Assembly (NCBI RefSeq): GCF_000016605.1
Contig: NC_009440.1
Span: 1,116,001-1,180,000 of the forward strand
Direction of reading: 5' to 3'
Length of the DNA: 64,000 nt
DNA from: Metallosphaera sedula DSM 5348
GTDB lineage: Archaea > Thermoproteota > Thermoprotei_A > Sulfolobales > Sulfolobaceae
Under the pieces are notes generated by a model that saw only the letters and a list, made by a program, of their open reading frames with translations, was not told where the DNA came from and ran no database searches. The first letter of the stretch is position 1; every line of letters starts with the position of its first letter. The position numbers and the translations under genes are program-made. Shown in pieces: positions 50,723 to 60,164 of this stretch.

Positions 50723-51211
50723 ATGGTGAAGGCAAGAAAGGGACTCTCCTCAGTGATGGGGTCCCTTTTTTTGATCGTTCTGGTCTTTGTTGCGTGGACC
50801 TTCTTATTCAGGTATGCGCTCTTTTACGTTCATGTGGCACAGGGTAACCCGGATATCTCCCTCTCCTCCACCGTGATACAGTTGAATGGAGGTGTGAACA
50901 ACGGAGGTGTATGCATGGTGGAGGTGAACGTGAAGAATGGAGATCTCCCCTTCACTTTAACGGGAATAGTGGTAAGTGTGAATGGAAATGTGGTGTTTAA
51001 CAAAAACGCCGGATCTGTTTACACATCGTTTAATCAGACACCTAATGCTGTGTCTCTTCCCTTGAGCTTGAGACCTAACCAGGATTACACGATATATTTC
51101 TTTATTGCTCAGCAACCTATCAACACCCAACACCCCGTGGTCTCCATAGAGGGATACTTCGGATCGAATTACATTGAGATTCAATCCTCTGCACAGGTGA
51201 TGTATGGATGA
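50723..51211 (+). CDS. Type IV pilin-like protein 2
   Basis: 162 residues. MVKARKGLSSVMGSLFLIVL is a class III signal with cleavage after Gly. The following helix has aromatic residues (FVAWTFLFRYALFYV), unlike pilin 1. A beta-rich C-terminal part contains one Cys. 19 bases after pilin 1 with its own ribosome site (gaaggtg), and its stop overlaps the next start. Minor pilin or tip subunit by inference. Confidence 0.78.
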   Translation: MVKARKGLSSVMGSLFLIVLVFVAWTFLFRYALFYVHVAQGNPDISLSSTVIQLNGGVNNGGVCMVEVNVKNGDLPFTLTGIVVSVNGNVVFNKNAGSVYTSFNQTPNAVSLPLSLRPNQDYTIYFFIAQQPINTQHPVVSIEGYFGSNYIEIQSSAQVMYG

Positions 51212-51636
51212 GGAAAGGTCTCTCCGAGGTAGTGGCTGCATTCTTGTCTCTCGTGGTCACCCTATCCCTGATGGGGATCTTCCTGGCGTACAATAGTCAG
51301 TATATTCTTCCCTCTAGTAACATTGTCCAGACTCCCTCAGTTCATCTCCTTTCCGTCCTATGGACCTATAATAACGGAGGAACAGGTTGCGTTTACGTAG
51401 AAAATTACGGATCAACACCTATAACCATAGCCTACGCCGTGGTAGGAAACAATCCAACTCCGTTGCCTGTGACAATATGCTATTACCCAAGCAACGGAAC
51501 TACTCCAGCTCCCTATAACTCAAACACCCTCTTACCCGGGTATATCTACATTCTTAAGGTCACGGGGTTAGGAGGAGGGAATACTCAGGTCACGTTTTTC
51601 GAAACTGACGGTTCTTTCTTCGAGGTGAGTTTATGA
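51208..51636 (+). CDS. Type IV pilin-like protein 3
   Basis: 142 residues. MRKGLSEVVAAFLSLVVTLS: an unusually short signal of three residues before the Gly, then the hydrophobic core helix. Two Cys in the mature part (GGTGCVYVEN and VTICYYPSN) could form a disulfide. Overlaps neighbours on both sides (ATGA). Probably a minor pilin. Confidence 0.77.
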   Translation: MRKGLSEVVAAFLSLVVTLSLMGIFLAYNSQYILPSSNIVQTPSVHLLSVLWTYNNGGTGCVYVENYGSTPITIAYAVVGNNPTPLPVTICYYPSNGTTPAPYNSNTLLPGYIYILKVTGLGGGNTQVTFFETDGSFFEVSL

Positions 51637-52127
51637 AACTGAATAAGGGTTTGGGAACCGTAATTGGAACGGTAATCTTTCTTTTAATTGCAATATCCGT
51701 GATAGGATCTCTCCTTCTCATAAGTTACAGATCTCAACTTTTCGCAACGGAGATATCTCAAGCGCAAACCATCACATCCCTGAAGAATGCAGAGCATCTC
51801 AAGGTCAAACTGCCGAATAATTTAGGTGGGAATAATGGTGGTGGGAATTCAGTGTACATATGTGTTCAGAACACGGGTACTGTTGCGTCTCAAGTTCGAT
51901 GGGTGATTGTGGCTCAGGCCCAGTTAATTAATAATCAAATAAGTATATCACCAGTATGTGTCATAAGCAAAAATGTAGTCATCCAGCCAGGTCAAACAGT
52001 TCAGATTCAACTTCCCACTAATACCCTAACCTATCTCTTAAACGGAGATGCCGTTGGAGTGGTAACCGCTTACGGAAACGTGTTCTGGAATGGAGGGAAT
52101 CTGTTAGAAAATCTCGGAGGTGGTTAA
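51633..52127 (+). CDS. Type IV pilin-like protein 4
   Basis: 164 residues. MKLNKGLGTVIGTVIFLLIA is the class III signal. A longer helix follows and then an Asn/Gly-rich loop (NNLGGNNGGGNSVY) before a beta domain with two Cys (ICVQN, PVCVISK). Ends NLGGG directly before the ATPase, overlapping by one base (TAATG). Minor pilin. Confidence 0.77.
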   Translation: MKLNKGLGTVIGTVIFLLIAISVIGSLLLISYRSQLFATEISQAQTITSLKNAEHLKVKLPNNLGGNNGGGNSVYICVQNTGTVASQVRWVIVAQAQLINNQISISPVCVISKNVVIQPGQTVQIQLPTNTLTYLLNGDAVGVVTAYGNVFWNGGNLLENLGGG

Positions 52128-53578
52128 TGATGGAGCCGAGAGACGTCAAGGTAATAAGACCCAAGTATCAGGGCGATATCATCCAGGAGTACGACGTCAA
52201 GGGGGTTTACCCCGATTACGATGTTGCCTTCCCCAAGGTTAAGATCATCAGGAACCAAACTGACGTGTATTACGACATTGAGGAGCCCAACATAAACCAG
52301 TCCCAACTTGAGCTCCTGAAGAAGGCGCACAAGGCACTCTACTACACCCTCAAGCCCTCTGAGGTGGACCGCCTGGTCACCTCCTACCTAGACTACGTTG
52401 GTAGGGACAAGGTTATAGGCTATTACGTGGTCAGGGACATCTTAAGATATGACGTCCTCACAACCCTCCTAGACGACGAGCAGATAGAAGATGTGTCCTA
52501 CTCTCCCACCGCCCCATCCTCACCCGTGTTCGTGTTCCACAGAGGGTACGGAACCTGGATCTCCACTAACGTGATCCTTGACTCCAGCGAGGCCAACTAT
52601 CTGGTTCAGAAGATCGCCTTCAAGAGCGGTAAATCCATCACCCTAGCTAGGCCAATCCTAGACGCCATGACCCCTGAGGGTTACCGTATTGCTCTGACCT
52701 ACGGAAGGGAGGTCTCTCCCACTGGCTCAACTATCTCCATAAGGAAGCCGATCAAGGAGGTCTGGACTCTCCCCTACATGGTAGTAAGGAGGAGGATAAT
52801 GCCACCCCTCGTAGCCTCAGCGCTCTGGTTCGTCCTTCAGAATCGCGGTGTCATACTCGTGGTCGGGAGATCTGGTTCGGGTAAAACGACCCTGATCAAC
52901 GCCTTGCTCACAGTTGCCCCACCCTCCTGGAAGATAGTCACGGTGGAGGAGATACCAGAGCTAAGGGTAATCTACCCCAACTGGGTGAGGCTTGTGTCCA
53001 GGAAGCCAACCCTAATGACCGAGTACAGTGAGTCTGCTGAGATTCCACTGGATCGACTCATCTCCCACACCTTCAGGGTTAGGCCCGACCTGGTCTCGGT
53101 GGGTGAGGTAAGGTCTAAGGAGGAGATAAGGGAGTTCATTCACTCAGTAGCTGCAGGTCACGGTGGAATCACTTCGCTACACGCTGAGGACTTTGCCTCC
53201 CTAAAGGCTAGGTTCAACTATGCTGGGGTAGACGACTCCTTCTTCGCGATTGTGTCCATGGTGGTATTCGTGAACTCCTACAACGTTAGTGGTAAACTAG
53301 TAAGGAGGGTCCAGGAGGTCGGTGAGGTAGTCCTGAGGGACGGTGAGGCACATTACGTTCCGCTTGCGACCTACTCTCCCGTGTCTGACTCTTACGTGGT
53401 GGACATACTCCACAGCAAGAGGTTAATGACCATGGCCTCACTCAAGGGTTACACTGAGGGAGATCTTAAGGCAAACTTAGAGAAGAAGGTTAAGTTTATG
53501 CTAGAGACCGCCGGTCTACCGCAACCTGAATACGAGAAAAGGATAAGGTCCTACTACGAGGAGGAGGGTATAGTATGA
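52127..53578 (+). CDS. Type IV pilus assembly ATPase
   Basis: 483 residues of the GspE/ArlI superfamily. The N-terminal domain contains DDEQIEDVSYSPTAPSSPVF, typical of archaeal secretion ATPases. VVGRSGSGKTTLINALL is Walker A (about 246-254). Asp box TVEEIPELRV, Walker B region RPDLVSVGEVRSKEE, and His box GHGGITSLHAED are all present. It hydrolyses ATP in the cytoplasm to extrude the pilin fibre. Resembles AapE or UpsE in role; which subfamily cannot be told by eye. Confidence 0.88.
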   Translation: MMEPRDVKVIRPKYQGDIIQEYDVKGVYPDYDVAFPKVKIIRNQTDVYYDIEEPNINQSQLELLKKAHKALYYTLKPSEVDRLVTSYLDYVGRDKVIGYYVVRDILRYDVLTTLLDDEQIEDVSYSPTAPSSPVFVFHRGYGTWISTNVILDSSEANYLVQKIAFKSGKSITLARPILDAMTPEGYRIALTYGREVSPTGSTISIRKPIKEVWTLPYMVVRRRIMPPLVASALWFVLQNRGVILVVGRSGSGKTTLINALLTVAPPSWKIVTVEEIPELRVIYPNWVRLVSRKPTLMTEYSESAEIPLDRLISHTFRVRPDLVSVGEVRSKEEIREFIHSVAAGHGGITSLHAEDFASLKARFNYAGVDDSFFAIVSMVVFVNSYNVSGKLVRRVQEVGEVVLRDGEAHYVPLATYSPVSDSYVVDILHSKRLMTMASLKGYTEGDLKANLEKKVKFMLETAGLPQPEYEKRIRSYYEEEGIV

Positions 53579-55437
53579 TTGCCAAGACCAAGGTAAAATC
53601 CACTAGTATTGTGAAGACCAAGGATCTTAACTTCGTTGTAATGTTAGCGATTGCCTCAGTAGCGACTGCCCTAGTTCCTCTCCTGTTCTTCCTCAAGGTC
53701 ACGATCCTGGGCTTCCCTGCCTGGCTCGTTCTACTCCCGTTACCGGTGTATGCCTGGCCTCCCGCAATTCACAGAACACTACACAGGGACGAGACAATCT
53801 TCTCCATGATGGAGAGGCTGGTGGCTGGAAGTAAGGTGTTGGAGTGGCCAGGGAGATGGTGTAATGAGATGGTTAACCTATATTACGTGGGCCTGCCGGT
53901 CTCCGCGATGCTCGGAATGGCGCTCATGATGATGTATCCACTTGCATCCCCAGCAGGAGGTGCCATAGTCCTAGTGACCTACTTCCTACCTTGGATGAGA
54001 TACATGGACATCAGGTCAACCCTCAAGAGGCAGGTTGAGCTAGAGCTCCCCGTTGTGTCTCTCCTGATGTGGGGTCTCTCAGAGATTGGATATGACGTCA
54101 TGAGGATAATTAACGCCCTTAGAAAGGAGACCAGCGAGTTAGTTGCCATACCCAGGGAGTTCGCAAAGATCCACCGCGACTTCACTACCTTTAACCTTTC
54201 CCCAGATGAGGCCGTTCTGAGGGAGACGGACAATCACCCCTCGAAGCTCTTCGAGAGGTTACTGGGCGGAGCAATCACGATCTCCTCAATAGGTGGAGAA
54301 CTCTCAGTCCACCTGTCCAGGACTACCCAGGAGATCCTCGCCTGGATGAAGGAGACTTGGGAGGCTTACGGAAGGGCCGTCTCGAACCTTGGGGAACTCT
54401 CAATGTTGTTCCTCCTCATGGTTCCACTTGTGGCCATATGGTTCGGAATAGTTCAAGGTAACGCGACTTACGGAGTTGATATGGTGACCTACTTCCTAGT
54501 ACCCCTGATCGGTGCCTCGCTCTACTTTTACGTGTCGCTTCAGGCCCCTCTTGATAAGGTCCCAGCCAGGGGAAACCTGAAGAAGGGGTTAGTCGGGCTC
54601 GCCGTAGGTGTCGGAATTGACGCATTCCTACTATTCAAGGGAATTCAGTACGAATGGTTGCTCTTGGCGCTACCAATTATGGGCTTCTCCCTTGGGTATG
54701 GTTACTCTGCCCAGAGGGCAATCCAAAGGAAGAACAGCATAGAGGCTCATATGGCCGTCTTCGTGAGGTCTATTGGGGAACATATTAGGACAACTGGGGA
54801 CAACCTTTTCACCGCAATCTCAAAGCTCATAGGGAATAAGGGATTCGGGAAGGAGATCAACATGATGTTGAAGAGATATCTTATCCTGTCCACCGTAGAG
54901 GAGGAACCTGTCCCCGAGTCCGAATCATGGATGGGTAAAACCATCTTTGAGATCATGGTTAAGGCTGACAGGGAAGGTGTTCTCAGATATGACATAATGA
55001 AGAGATTGGCCGAGTTCGCAGACTCATACTACGACGCCATTCTTGCCAAGAGGAGGGGACTTTACATGTTCCTTGGATCTGCCATAGCCTCCCCACTAAT
55101 CCTAGTCGCCATGATAGCCCTGACCTACTTTGTGTTGAACCAGATCTCGAGCCTAGCCCAGATACCGGCAATACAACAAACGCCTGGAGTCCAGTTCCCA
55201 CCTCAAGCCCAGGCCCTACTTCAGTTCTTCTCGGTGTTCCAGAACGTGGGACAGGTCATACAATCCATGATCCCTGGACTTGAGGTTGCCATCGTTGAGA
55301 CAGGGATCATATATGGAATCCTATTGGCCAAGGGTTACGACGGAACGGTTAGGAACACGTTCAGGATATTTGAGCTCATGGTGGTCTCCGTGATAGCTGT
55401 AATGATATTCCAGTTTATAGTCCTTAAGATCATCTAG
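53575..55437 (+). CDS. Pilus platform membrane protein (GspF/TadC duplicated)
   Basis: 620 residues with two GspF-like domains. Helices at about 20-60, 100-140, 275-350 and 500-620 flank soluble helical blocks. VELELPVVSLLMWGLSEIGY and AHMAVFVRSIGEHIRTTGDN match the start of T2SSF domains. This is the polytopic platform that couples the ATPase to pilus growth, as AapF/UpsF/ArlJ do. Four-base overlap with the ATPase. The last gene clearly in the operon. Confidence 0.87.
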   Translation: MIAKTKVKSTSIVKTKDLNFVVMLAIASVATALVPLLFFLKVTILGFPAWLVLLPLPVYAWPPAIHRTLHRDETIFSMMERLVAGSKVLEWPGRWCNEMVNLYYVGLPVSAMLGMALMMMYPLASPAGGAIVLVTYFLPWMRYMDIRSTLKRQVELELPVVSLLMWGLSEIGYDVMRIINALRKETSELVAIPREFAKIHRDFTTFNLSPDEAVLRETDNHPSKLFERLLGGAITISSIGGELSVHLSRTTQEILAWMKETWEAYGRAVSNLGELSMLFLLMVPLVAIWFGIVQGNATYGVDMVTYFLVPLIGASLYFYVSLQAPLDKVPARGNLKKGLVGLAVGVGIDAFLLFKGIQYEWLLLALPIMGFSLGYGYSAQRAIQRKNSIEAHMAVFVRSIGEHIRTTGDNLFTAISKLIGNKGFGKEINMMLKRYLILSTVEEEPVPESESWMGKTIFEIMVKADREGVLRYDIMKRLAEFADSYYDAILAKRRGLYMFLGSAIASPLILVAMIALTYFVLNQISSLAQIPAIQQTPGVQFPPQAQALLQFFSVFQNVGQVIQSMIPGLEVAIVETGIIYGILLAKGYDGTVRNTFRIFELMVVSVIAVMIFQFIVLKII

Positions 55438-55445
55438 GTGAGAAA

Positions 55446-55559
55446 ATGAAGGGTGTGAAGTTCAACAAGAGGAAGGATCTAGCCCTCAAGAAGACTATGG
55501 AGAATATCTTGAACAAAGCGAAGTCGAAATCTGAATCAAAGTGTATTTTTATTTTTTAG
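55446..55559 (+). CDS. Possible 37-residue basic peptide
   Basis: ATG 55446 lies nine bases after the platform gene with gtgagaaa ahead. MKGVKFNKRKDLALKKTMEN, then Lys/Ser-rich ILNKAKSKSESK, and CIFIF read from a T-rich terminator. Extremely basic, no helix pattern. The last residues coming from the terminator weaken the case. Confidence 0.35.
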   Translation: MKGVKFNKRKDLALKKTMENILNKAKSKSESKCIFIF

Positions 55560-55580
55560 AAAATTAAAAAAATTTTTCTT
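55543..55580 (+). terminator. T-rich terminator of the pilus operon
   Basis: gtatttttattttttag and a following A/T-rich stretch (tttttctttg) form the poly-T signal typical of crenarchaeal termination, between convergent pilus and oxidoreductase operons. Confidence 0.5.
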
Positions 55581-55584
55581 TGAT

Positions 55585-56598
55585 TTATTTCCTTGCTAAT
55601 TCCACAGATTTGATGGGCATCACTCCAGGTATCTCCCAGCTCTCATACATCTCATCTACCATTTTCTGGAAATGCTCGAAGTCCTCCTCCACGAAGTGGG
55701 AGAACCTTCCTTGCTTCTCCAGGTACTCCCTGACGGGTTTCCTCTTGATCCTCCCCTCCACAATACCCTTGGTTGGTTCGTTATAGATTATCTTACCGTC
55801 AATATACTCATAGAGAGGCCATATACCGGTCTCCACAGCAAGGGTCCCAAGCTCGTGTGAGTACATGGGGTCGTAGTCCCATCCCTTCGGACATGGATCT
55901 AGAGAGTGAATGAACGTTGGACCGCCTGCACTGAGCGCCTTCTTTATCTTGTTTAAGGTGTCCAGAGGATATGCGGGACTAGTGGTCGCGGCATATCTCA
56001 CGTTTCTGTGCCCAGCTATTATCATGGGGACTACGCTCTTCTTCCACCTTCTCTTCATGATTCTCCTGGCGGTACCTGGTCTACTGAAGGAAGTTTGTGC
56101 CCCGTAGGGAGTCATGCTCGTTTCCTGGATGTCGGTGTTGGCGGATGACTCATTATCATATAATATTATTAGGAGATTATAGTCATAGGTCATGGCGTTT
56201 GATACGCCTGAGAGACCCATGTCTGCGCAACCCAGATCTCCGCAGAACACTATTACGTTTATGGGTTCCTCCTTTATCTTTCCCTTTCTCATGAGAGCCC
56301 TCAGCGCCGCTGCTGTCCCCAGGGCAGCTCCACCCGATCCTCCGAGCTGAGTGTGAACCCACGGGACTACCCATGACGTCGTGTAGTATGTGGTGTTTGC
56401 GACATACATGCACCCCGTCGCTCCAACGACTATGGTTCTCTCTCCAGATATCTTGGCGAGATACCTCATGAGTAGGGCTGACTCGCAACCTTGGCAGGTC
56501 CTATGGCCGGAGGCGTAAAACTCCTCCAGAGGAGCCTGCTTTATTGTCTTGATTATTGACTTATACATCCTTTCCTCTTTTTCTAACTCTTCACTCAT
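55585..56598 (-). CDS. porB: Pyruvate:ferredoxin oxidoreductase beta subunit
   Basis: 337 residues. TCQGCESALLMRYLAKISGE carries the N-terminal Cys pair, then GATGCMYVANTTYYTTSW, and the ThDP-binding GDLGCADMGLSGVSNAM with YDNESSANTDIQETS (the Asp...Asn pair binding Mg). Typical of the 2-oxoacid:ferredoxin oxidoreductase beta chain. It decarboxylates pyruvate to acetyl-CoA, reducing ferredoxin. Ends the three-gene operon, 16 bases after the alpha gene. Confidence 0.88.
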   Translation of the reverse strand: MSEELEKEERMYKSIIKTIKQAPLEEFYASGHRTCQGCESALLMRYLAKISGERTIVVGATGCMYVANTTYYTTSWVVPWVHTQLGGSGGAALGTAAALRALMRKGKIKEEPINVIVFCGDLGCADMGLSGVSNAMTYDYNLLIILYDNESSANTDIQETSMTPYGAQTSFSRPGTARRIMKRRWKKSVVPMIIAGHRNVRYAATTSPAYPLDTLNKIKKALSAGGPTFIHSLDPCPKGWDYDPMYSHELGTLAVETGIWPLYEYIDGKIIYNEPTKGIVEGRIKRKPVREYLEKQGRFSHFVEEDFEHFQKMVDEMYESWEIPGVMPIKSVELARK

Positions 56599-56614
56599 GT
56601 TTCACACCTCATAA

Positions 56615-57853
56615 CTACCAGGGGTCACCCCTCACGTTCACCCAGTAAGTGTGTCTAGTGAGGGGAGTATCCCTTTGTTCCACTCCAATCTTGATTATCT
56701 TCTCAACGTCTTGGATCGTGATCTCCCTACCCCCTAGACCGCCTATGAAGCTGAGTACCTTGGGTCTCTCATCGAGATCATAGAGTGAGGATCTAACCTC
56801 GTGGTATACCACACCTCCCCTGAATGGCGAACCTAGGGAATAGTCCCTGTCAACTACGCAGACCACCTTCGCGTTAGCTAGATACTTCATTACGTCTTCT
56901 GCCGGGAATGGCCTGAACCACCTAATCCTGAGCATTCCAGCCTTAATCCCCTTCTCTCTCATGTTCTTTATGGCAACCTTCATGGGTTTCGAGACCGTTC
57001 CCATCCCCACTAGAACGACGTCCGCGTCCTCCACCATGTAGGGCTCGACGAATGGGTTCTCCGGCATGGTGATGTCCCTTGTGGTACCAGGATATCTTCC
57101 AAAGGTCTTCTTGAACGACTCGTAGGCCTCCTTGATCACGGTCCTAGCCCTCTCCATACCTTCGTCATGCTGTCTTCTAATTTCCGTAACCCAGTCCTCA
57201 TTTACCTGCGGGGCCACGCTAATGGGGTTATCTGGGTGAACCCTGAGCTTACCCCTGTCGTATGGCGGTAGGAAATTCTTGACTAGTTCCTTGTCCGGGA
57301 GCCTCACGATCTGCTCTGAGTGGGTCAAGAAACCGCCGTCCATGGAAACGCCCACTGGGATCAGAACCCTAGGATCCTCACCAATCCTATAGGCTAAGAG
57401 TGCCGTGTCAAAGGCCTCCTGTGCCGTATCAACCCAGACTAGGAGCCATCCCACGTCCCTCACCATCAATGCGTCGTTATGTTCCACACCGTAAGCTCCA
57501 GGATCGTCAAGCGCCCTGTTTCCTATCACTGCCACCACGGGTGCCCTATCAGTGGCAGTGACCACTATGGCCTCCATTCCATAGAGCCATCCCACTCCGC
57601 TGGTTCCCACCAATGTTCTAGCTCCCACCAGGGAGGCGTGCTTTACTATTTCGAACTGGCCGTGCTCTCCCTCAGCCACTATGAACTCTGCGTCAAGCTG
57701 TCCGTCGGCAATTAGCTTCGATATTGTGTCCATAACCTCCGTGTAGGGTCTGATGGGGTAGGCTGCGGTAACATCAACGTCAGCATACATTGCAGCGTAG
57801 GCAACGGCCTGCGTTCCGTTAAGGAGAATTTCCTTCTCTGCTACCTGAGTCAT
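56615..57853 (-). CDS. porA: Pyruvate:ferredoxin oxidoreductase alpha subunit
   Basis: 412 residues from ATG 57853, which overlaps the gamma-delta stop (ATGA); the frame is open to 57913. LLNGTQAVAYAAMYADVDVT then AYPIRPYTEVMD match the PYR domain (family form PITPST altered to PIRPYT). GEHGQFEIVKHASLVGARTLVGTSGVG and GAYGVEHNDALMVRDVGWL follow. C-terminal domain II has MLRIRWFRPFPAEDV. The RPYT variant separates POR from OGOR-like families only weakly; substrate could also be another 2-oxoacid. Confidence 0.87.
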   Translation of the reverse strand: MTQVAEKEILLNGTQAVAYAAMYADVDVTAAYPIRPYTEVMDTISKLIADGQLDAEFIVAEGEHGQFEIVKHASLVGARTLVGTSGVGWLYGMEAIVVTATDRAPVVAVIGNRALDDPGAYGVEHNDALMVRDVGWLLVWVDTAQEAFDTALLAYRIGEDPRVLIPVGVSMDGGFLTHSEQIVRLPDKELVKNFLPPYDRGKLRVHPDNPISVAPQVNEDWVTEIRRQHDEGMERARTVIKEAYESFKKTFGRYPGTTRDITMPENPFVEPYMVEDADVVLVGMGTVSKPMKVAIKNMREKGIKAGMLRIRWFRPFPAEDVMKYLANAKVVCVVDRDYSLGSPFRGGVVYHEVRSSLYDLDERPKVLSFIGGLGGREITIQDVEKIIKIGVEQRDTPLTRHTYWVNVRGDPW

Positions 57854-58938
57854 CTTCCCAACCCCGGTACAATTGGTCTTTCCCTTACCTCTTGCCTCGC
57901 GTTCTGGAGCCATTTCTTGTACTCAGCCTTGTTGGCCTTCCACATGGAGTAAGGCCTTGTGTAGTCCGGTAGTCTTTTCTCATCGACCATGACTATGCAG
58001 TTCTTCACTGGGCATACCTCTGCGCAAATCCCGCATCCCACGCAGTAGTCATAGGCTATGTCGTAATAACCCTCTGGCGTCTTGTCGAAACAGCCGTCAG
58101 GACAATAGACCCAGCATAGGTCGCACTTTATGCAGGCATCAAAATCCACCGTGGGTCTCTCCGTTTTCGTCGTTCCCCTCTTGAACTGCTCGTTTCTACC
58201 TCCGCGTGGAACAGCGGGGATTGCTGTCCCCTCCATCATCTCTTGCCAGGTTAGGAGTCTAGGAGGATTGTACTTGAATTCCACACCTTCTCCAGGATTC
58301 ATGGTCTTTGTGACTAGCCCCTCATACGCCTCCTCCACAGCCTTCAACCTCTCGTTTAACTTATCCTTCTTATGCGACTTAACATACTCCACCACGTGCT
58401 GGATATCCACTATGTCAGGCCTCACCCTGGCTATGGCTCCCCAAACCCTTTCCATTGTGGTGTCGTCGTTGAAGGCCCACAACCCTGAGAATGATCTGTC
58501 CCAGTTCAGTTTCCCTAGAGTCCAGTTAAATTCCTTTGAAGGAGTCAGCTTCACGACCTCTTCCATGGGCTTCCTTGAGGTAACTATCATGGCCCCACCC
58601 TCCCTGAGCTTAAGATTGATTGGTTGAACGCCCTGCCATGCCCAAGACTCAACTCCCTTGAGAAGGGTATCATCTAGAACAGCTATAACGTCCACGTACT
58701 CTGGTTCAACTCTAGTGGAATAACCTATGAGATCTTCCTCGCTCACGCTTCCCAGGGCCACGTAGTATTTTGCTGGTACTCCGTTCCTCTCAGGAGAGTC
58801 TCCATACCTTCCGAAGGAGACGGCAGACTTCCCCATGGATCTCGACATGTACACTAACCCCTCTGCAATATACTTGGCCAGCCTCTTCTGAAATATCCCC
58901 CTATACGTTATCTCCACATACTTTACATCTTCTCCCAT
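57850..58938 (-). CDS. Pyruvate:ferredoxin oxidoreductase gamma-delta fusion
   Basis: 362 residues from ATG 58938; a TATA-like ctataaat about 30 bases upstream supports this start over the open frame to 59028. The N-terminal gamma domain (VEITYRGIFQKRLAKYIAEG, SFGRYGDSPERNGVP) is joined to a C-terminal delta domain with two 4Fe-4S motifs, CIKCDLCWVYCPDGC and CVGCGICAEVCPVKNC. In most archaea these are separate genes. First gene of the operon. Electrons leave to ferredoxin through the clusters. Confidence 0.85.
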   Translation of the reverse strand: MGEDVKYVEITYRGIFQKRLAKYIAEGLVYMSRSMGKSAVSFGRYGDSPERNGVPAKYYVALGSVSEEDLIGYSTRVEPEYVDVIAVLDDTLLKGVESWAWQGVQPINLKLREGGAMIVTSRKPMEEVVKLTPSKEFNWTLGKLNWDRSFSGLWAFNDDTTMERVWGAIARVRPDIVDIQHVVEYVKSHKKDKLNERLKAVEEAYEGLVTKTMNPGEGVEFKYNPPRLLTWQEMMEGTAIPAVPRGGRNEQFKRGTTKTERPTVDFDACIKCDLCWVYCPDGCFDKTPEGYYDIAYDYCVGCGICAEVCPVKNCIVMVDEKRLPDYTRPYSMWKANKAEYKKWLQNARQEVRERPIVPGLGR

Positions 58939-59147
58939 TTTCTCATGTATATTATAGTAGTTGCTTACATTTATAGTTTTAAGTAATTTTTTCAAAATAT
59001 CCAGTTTACATCTCGATAAAAAATTCAACTATTGCCGTGAAGTCTTGCAAAACCTTCAAACATGAGCGTGATTTGGAACAGGTTTTTCAAGGACGAATAC
59101 GTTTACTTTGAATTCAACATGATGAAAGAAAAAGAGAACTTACGCCT

Positions 59148-59606
59148 TTAAAGTAGGATAGAAGGATCGATCTTGTACCTCCTTATGATCTTGGAGGTTT
59201 CGACGGAGTTAATCCCCTTAATATTGTAGAGTCTATGTGAGATGAAAGAATACGCCTCCTCCTCTTCCTTAAATATGGCGTGAACGTGAAGCTTAGGTCC
59301 ACTATCTACGCCATATACCCTAACTATGGGAGGGAACTGGGAAATTTCATTGACTACTCTCTCTATGTACTTCGGGATTGTGTCAATTTCTAGGATCAGC
59401 GAGACCTTATATCCAAGGTTTGTCCTATCTATTAAGGGGACGTAGCCTAGAATAACCTTGCTCTCCTCCAACTTCTTTATCCTATATCTAATGGTGCTTA
59501 CTGGCATATCAAGTTCCTTTGACAGCACGGTAAGAGTAAACTTTGCATTGTATCTCAGCCTCTCAAGAATCTTCATATCTACCTCGTCAAGTTTGTAGTC
59601 TTGCAT
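59148..59606 (-). CDS. Lrp/AsnC family regulator
   Basis: 152 residues. N-terminal HTH: KLDEVDMKILERLRYNAKFT, LTVLSKELDMPVSTIRYRIKKLEE. The RAM-like ligand domain follows (IPKYIERVVNEISQFPPIVRV, ending SVETSKIIRRYKIDPSIL). It lies just upstream of the oxidoreductase operon on the same strand, which it may regulate, perhaps in response to an amino acid (family knowledge; target inferred). Promoter: TATA-like ttaatataagca region just ahead of the start. Confidence 0.85.
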   Translation of the reverse strand: MQDYKLDEVDMKILERLRYNAKFTLTVLSKELDMPVSTIRYRIKKLEESKVILGYVPLIDRTNLGYKVSLILEIDTIPKYIERVVNEISQFPPIVRVYGVDSGPKLHVHAIFKEEEEAYSFISHRLYNIKGINSVETSKIIRRYKIDPSILL

Positions 59607-59798
59607 ATATAAGATTAATAACGTATCTTAAGCATATTAAGTTTTTCTAACTGTTTTACAATAAGATGGCAGATGACATTGAAAAATCTACAATACTACC
59701 GCCTGTGAGTTAGCAATTATGACAAACCACTCGAGGTTAGATAAGGATCAAAGACATTATTATCTCGATAAAATAAAAAAAGAAATTCATTTAACTTT

Positions 59799-60053
59799 TT
59801 ACTCTTCTCCGTAGCCTGGCGGTATCTTTCTATTTCCTATTGCACCGCTACCCAGCGCAAGGATTACTCCTATCCAGTTCAGCCCAATTCCCGCAGCTAC
59901 AATGGAGCCGGAGTGTGCACTAACTCCCAACGCATCTACCCCTAGTCCCACCAAAAGGAAAACCCATCCTAGGACGTAGATAACGGTGTCTGATACGTTG
60001 ACAAGACCCCTATGCACTCTCCATCCTTCTTGTTCATCCGACTTTCCACTCAT
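59799..60053 (-). CDS. Small two-helix membrane protein
   Basis: 84 residues. A short hydrophilic start is followed by helices VIYVLGWVFLLVGLGVDALG and GSIVAAGIGLNWIGVILALGSG and a Pro/Gly/Glu tail. It lies 111 bases downstream of the MFS transporter on the same strand and may be its partner. No family recognised. Confidence 0.65.
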   Translation of the reverse strand: MSGKSDEQEGWRVHRGLVNVSDTVIYVLGWVFLLVGLGVDALGVSAHSGSIVAAGIGLNWIGVILALGSGAIGNRKIPPGYGEE

Positions 60054-60164
60054 AGTTAATCATTATAATTATTGTTCTAGAGTTTAAAAATCTTTCTCTT
60101 TAAAATCTGAGATAGAATAGAATATGACATTCCTTTTTAAAAAAATTCTTGATATAAAATGATA

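Noticed and set aside
58130-58627. A 165-codon plus-strand frame opposite the por gamma-delta gene
   Set aside because: It is antisense to a well-supported conserved enzyme, with no promoter or ribosome site; a codon-bias shadow.
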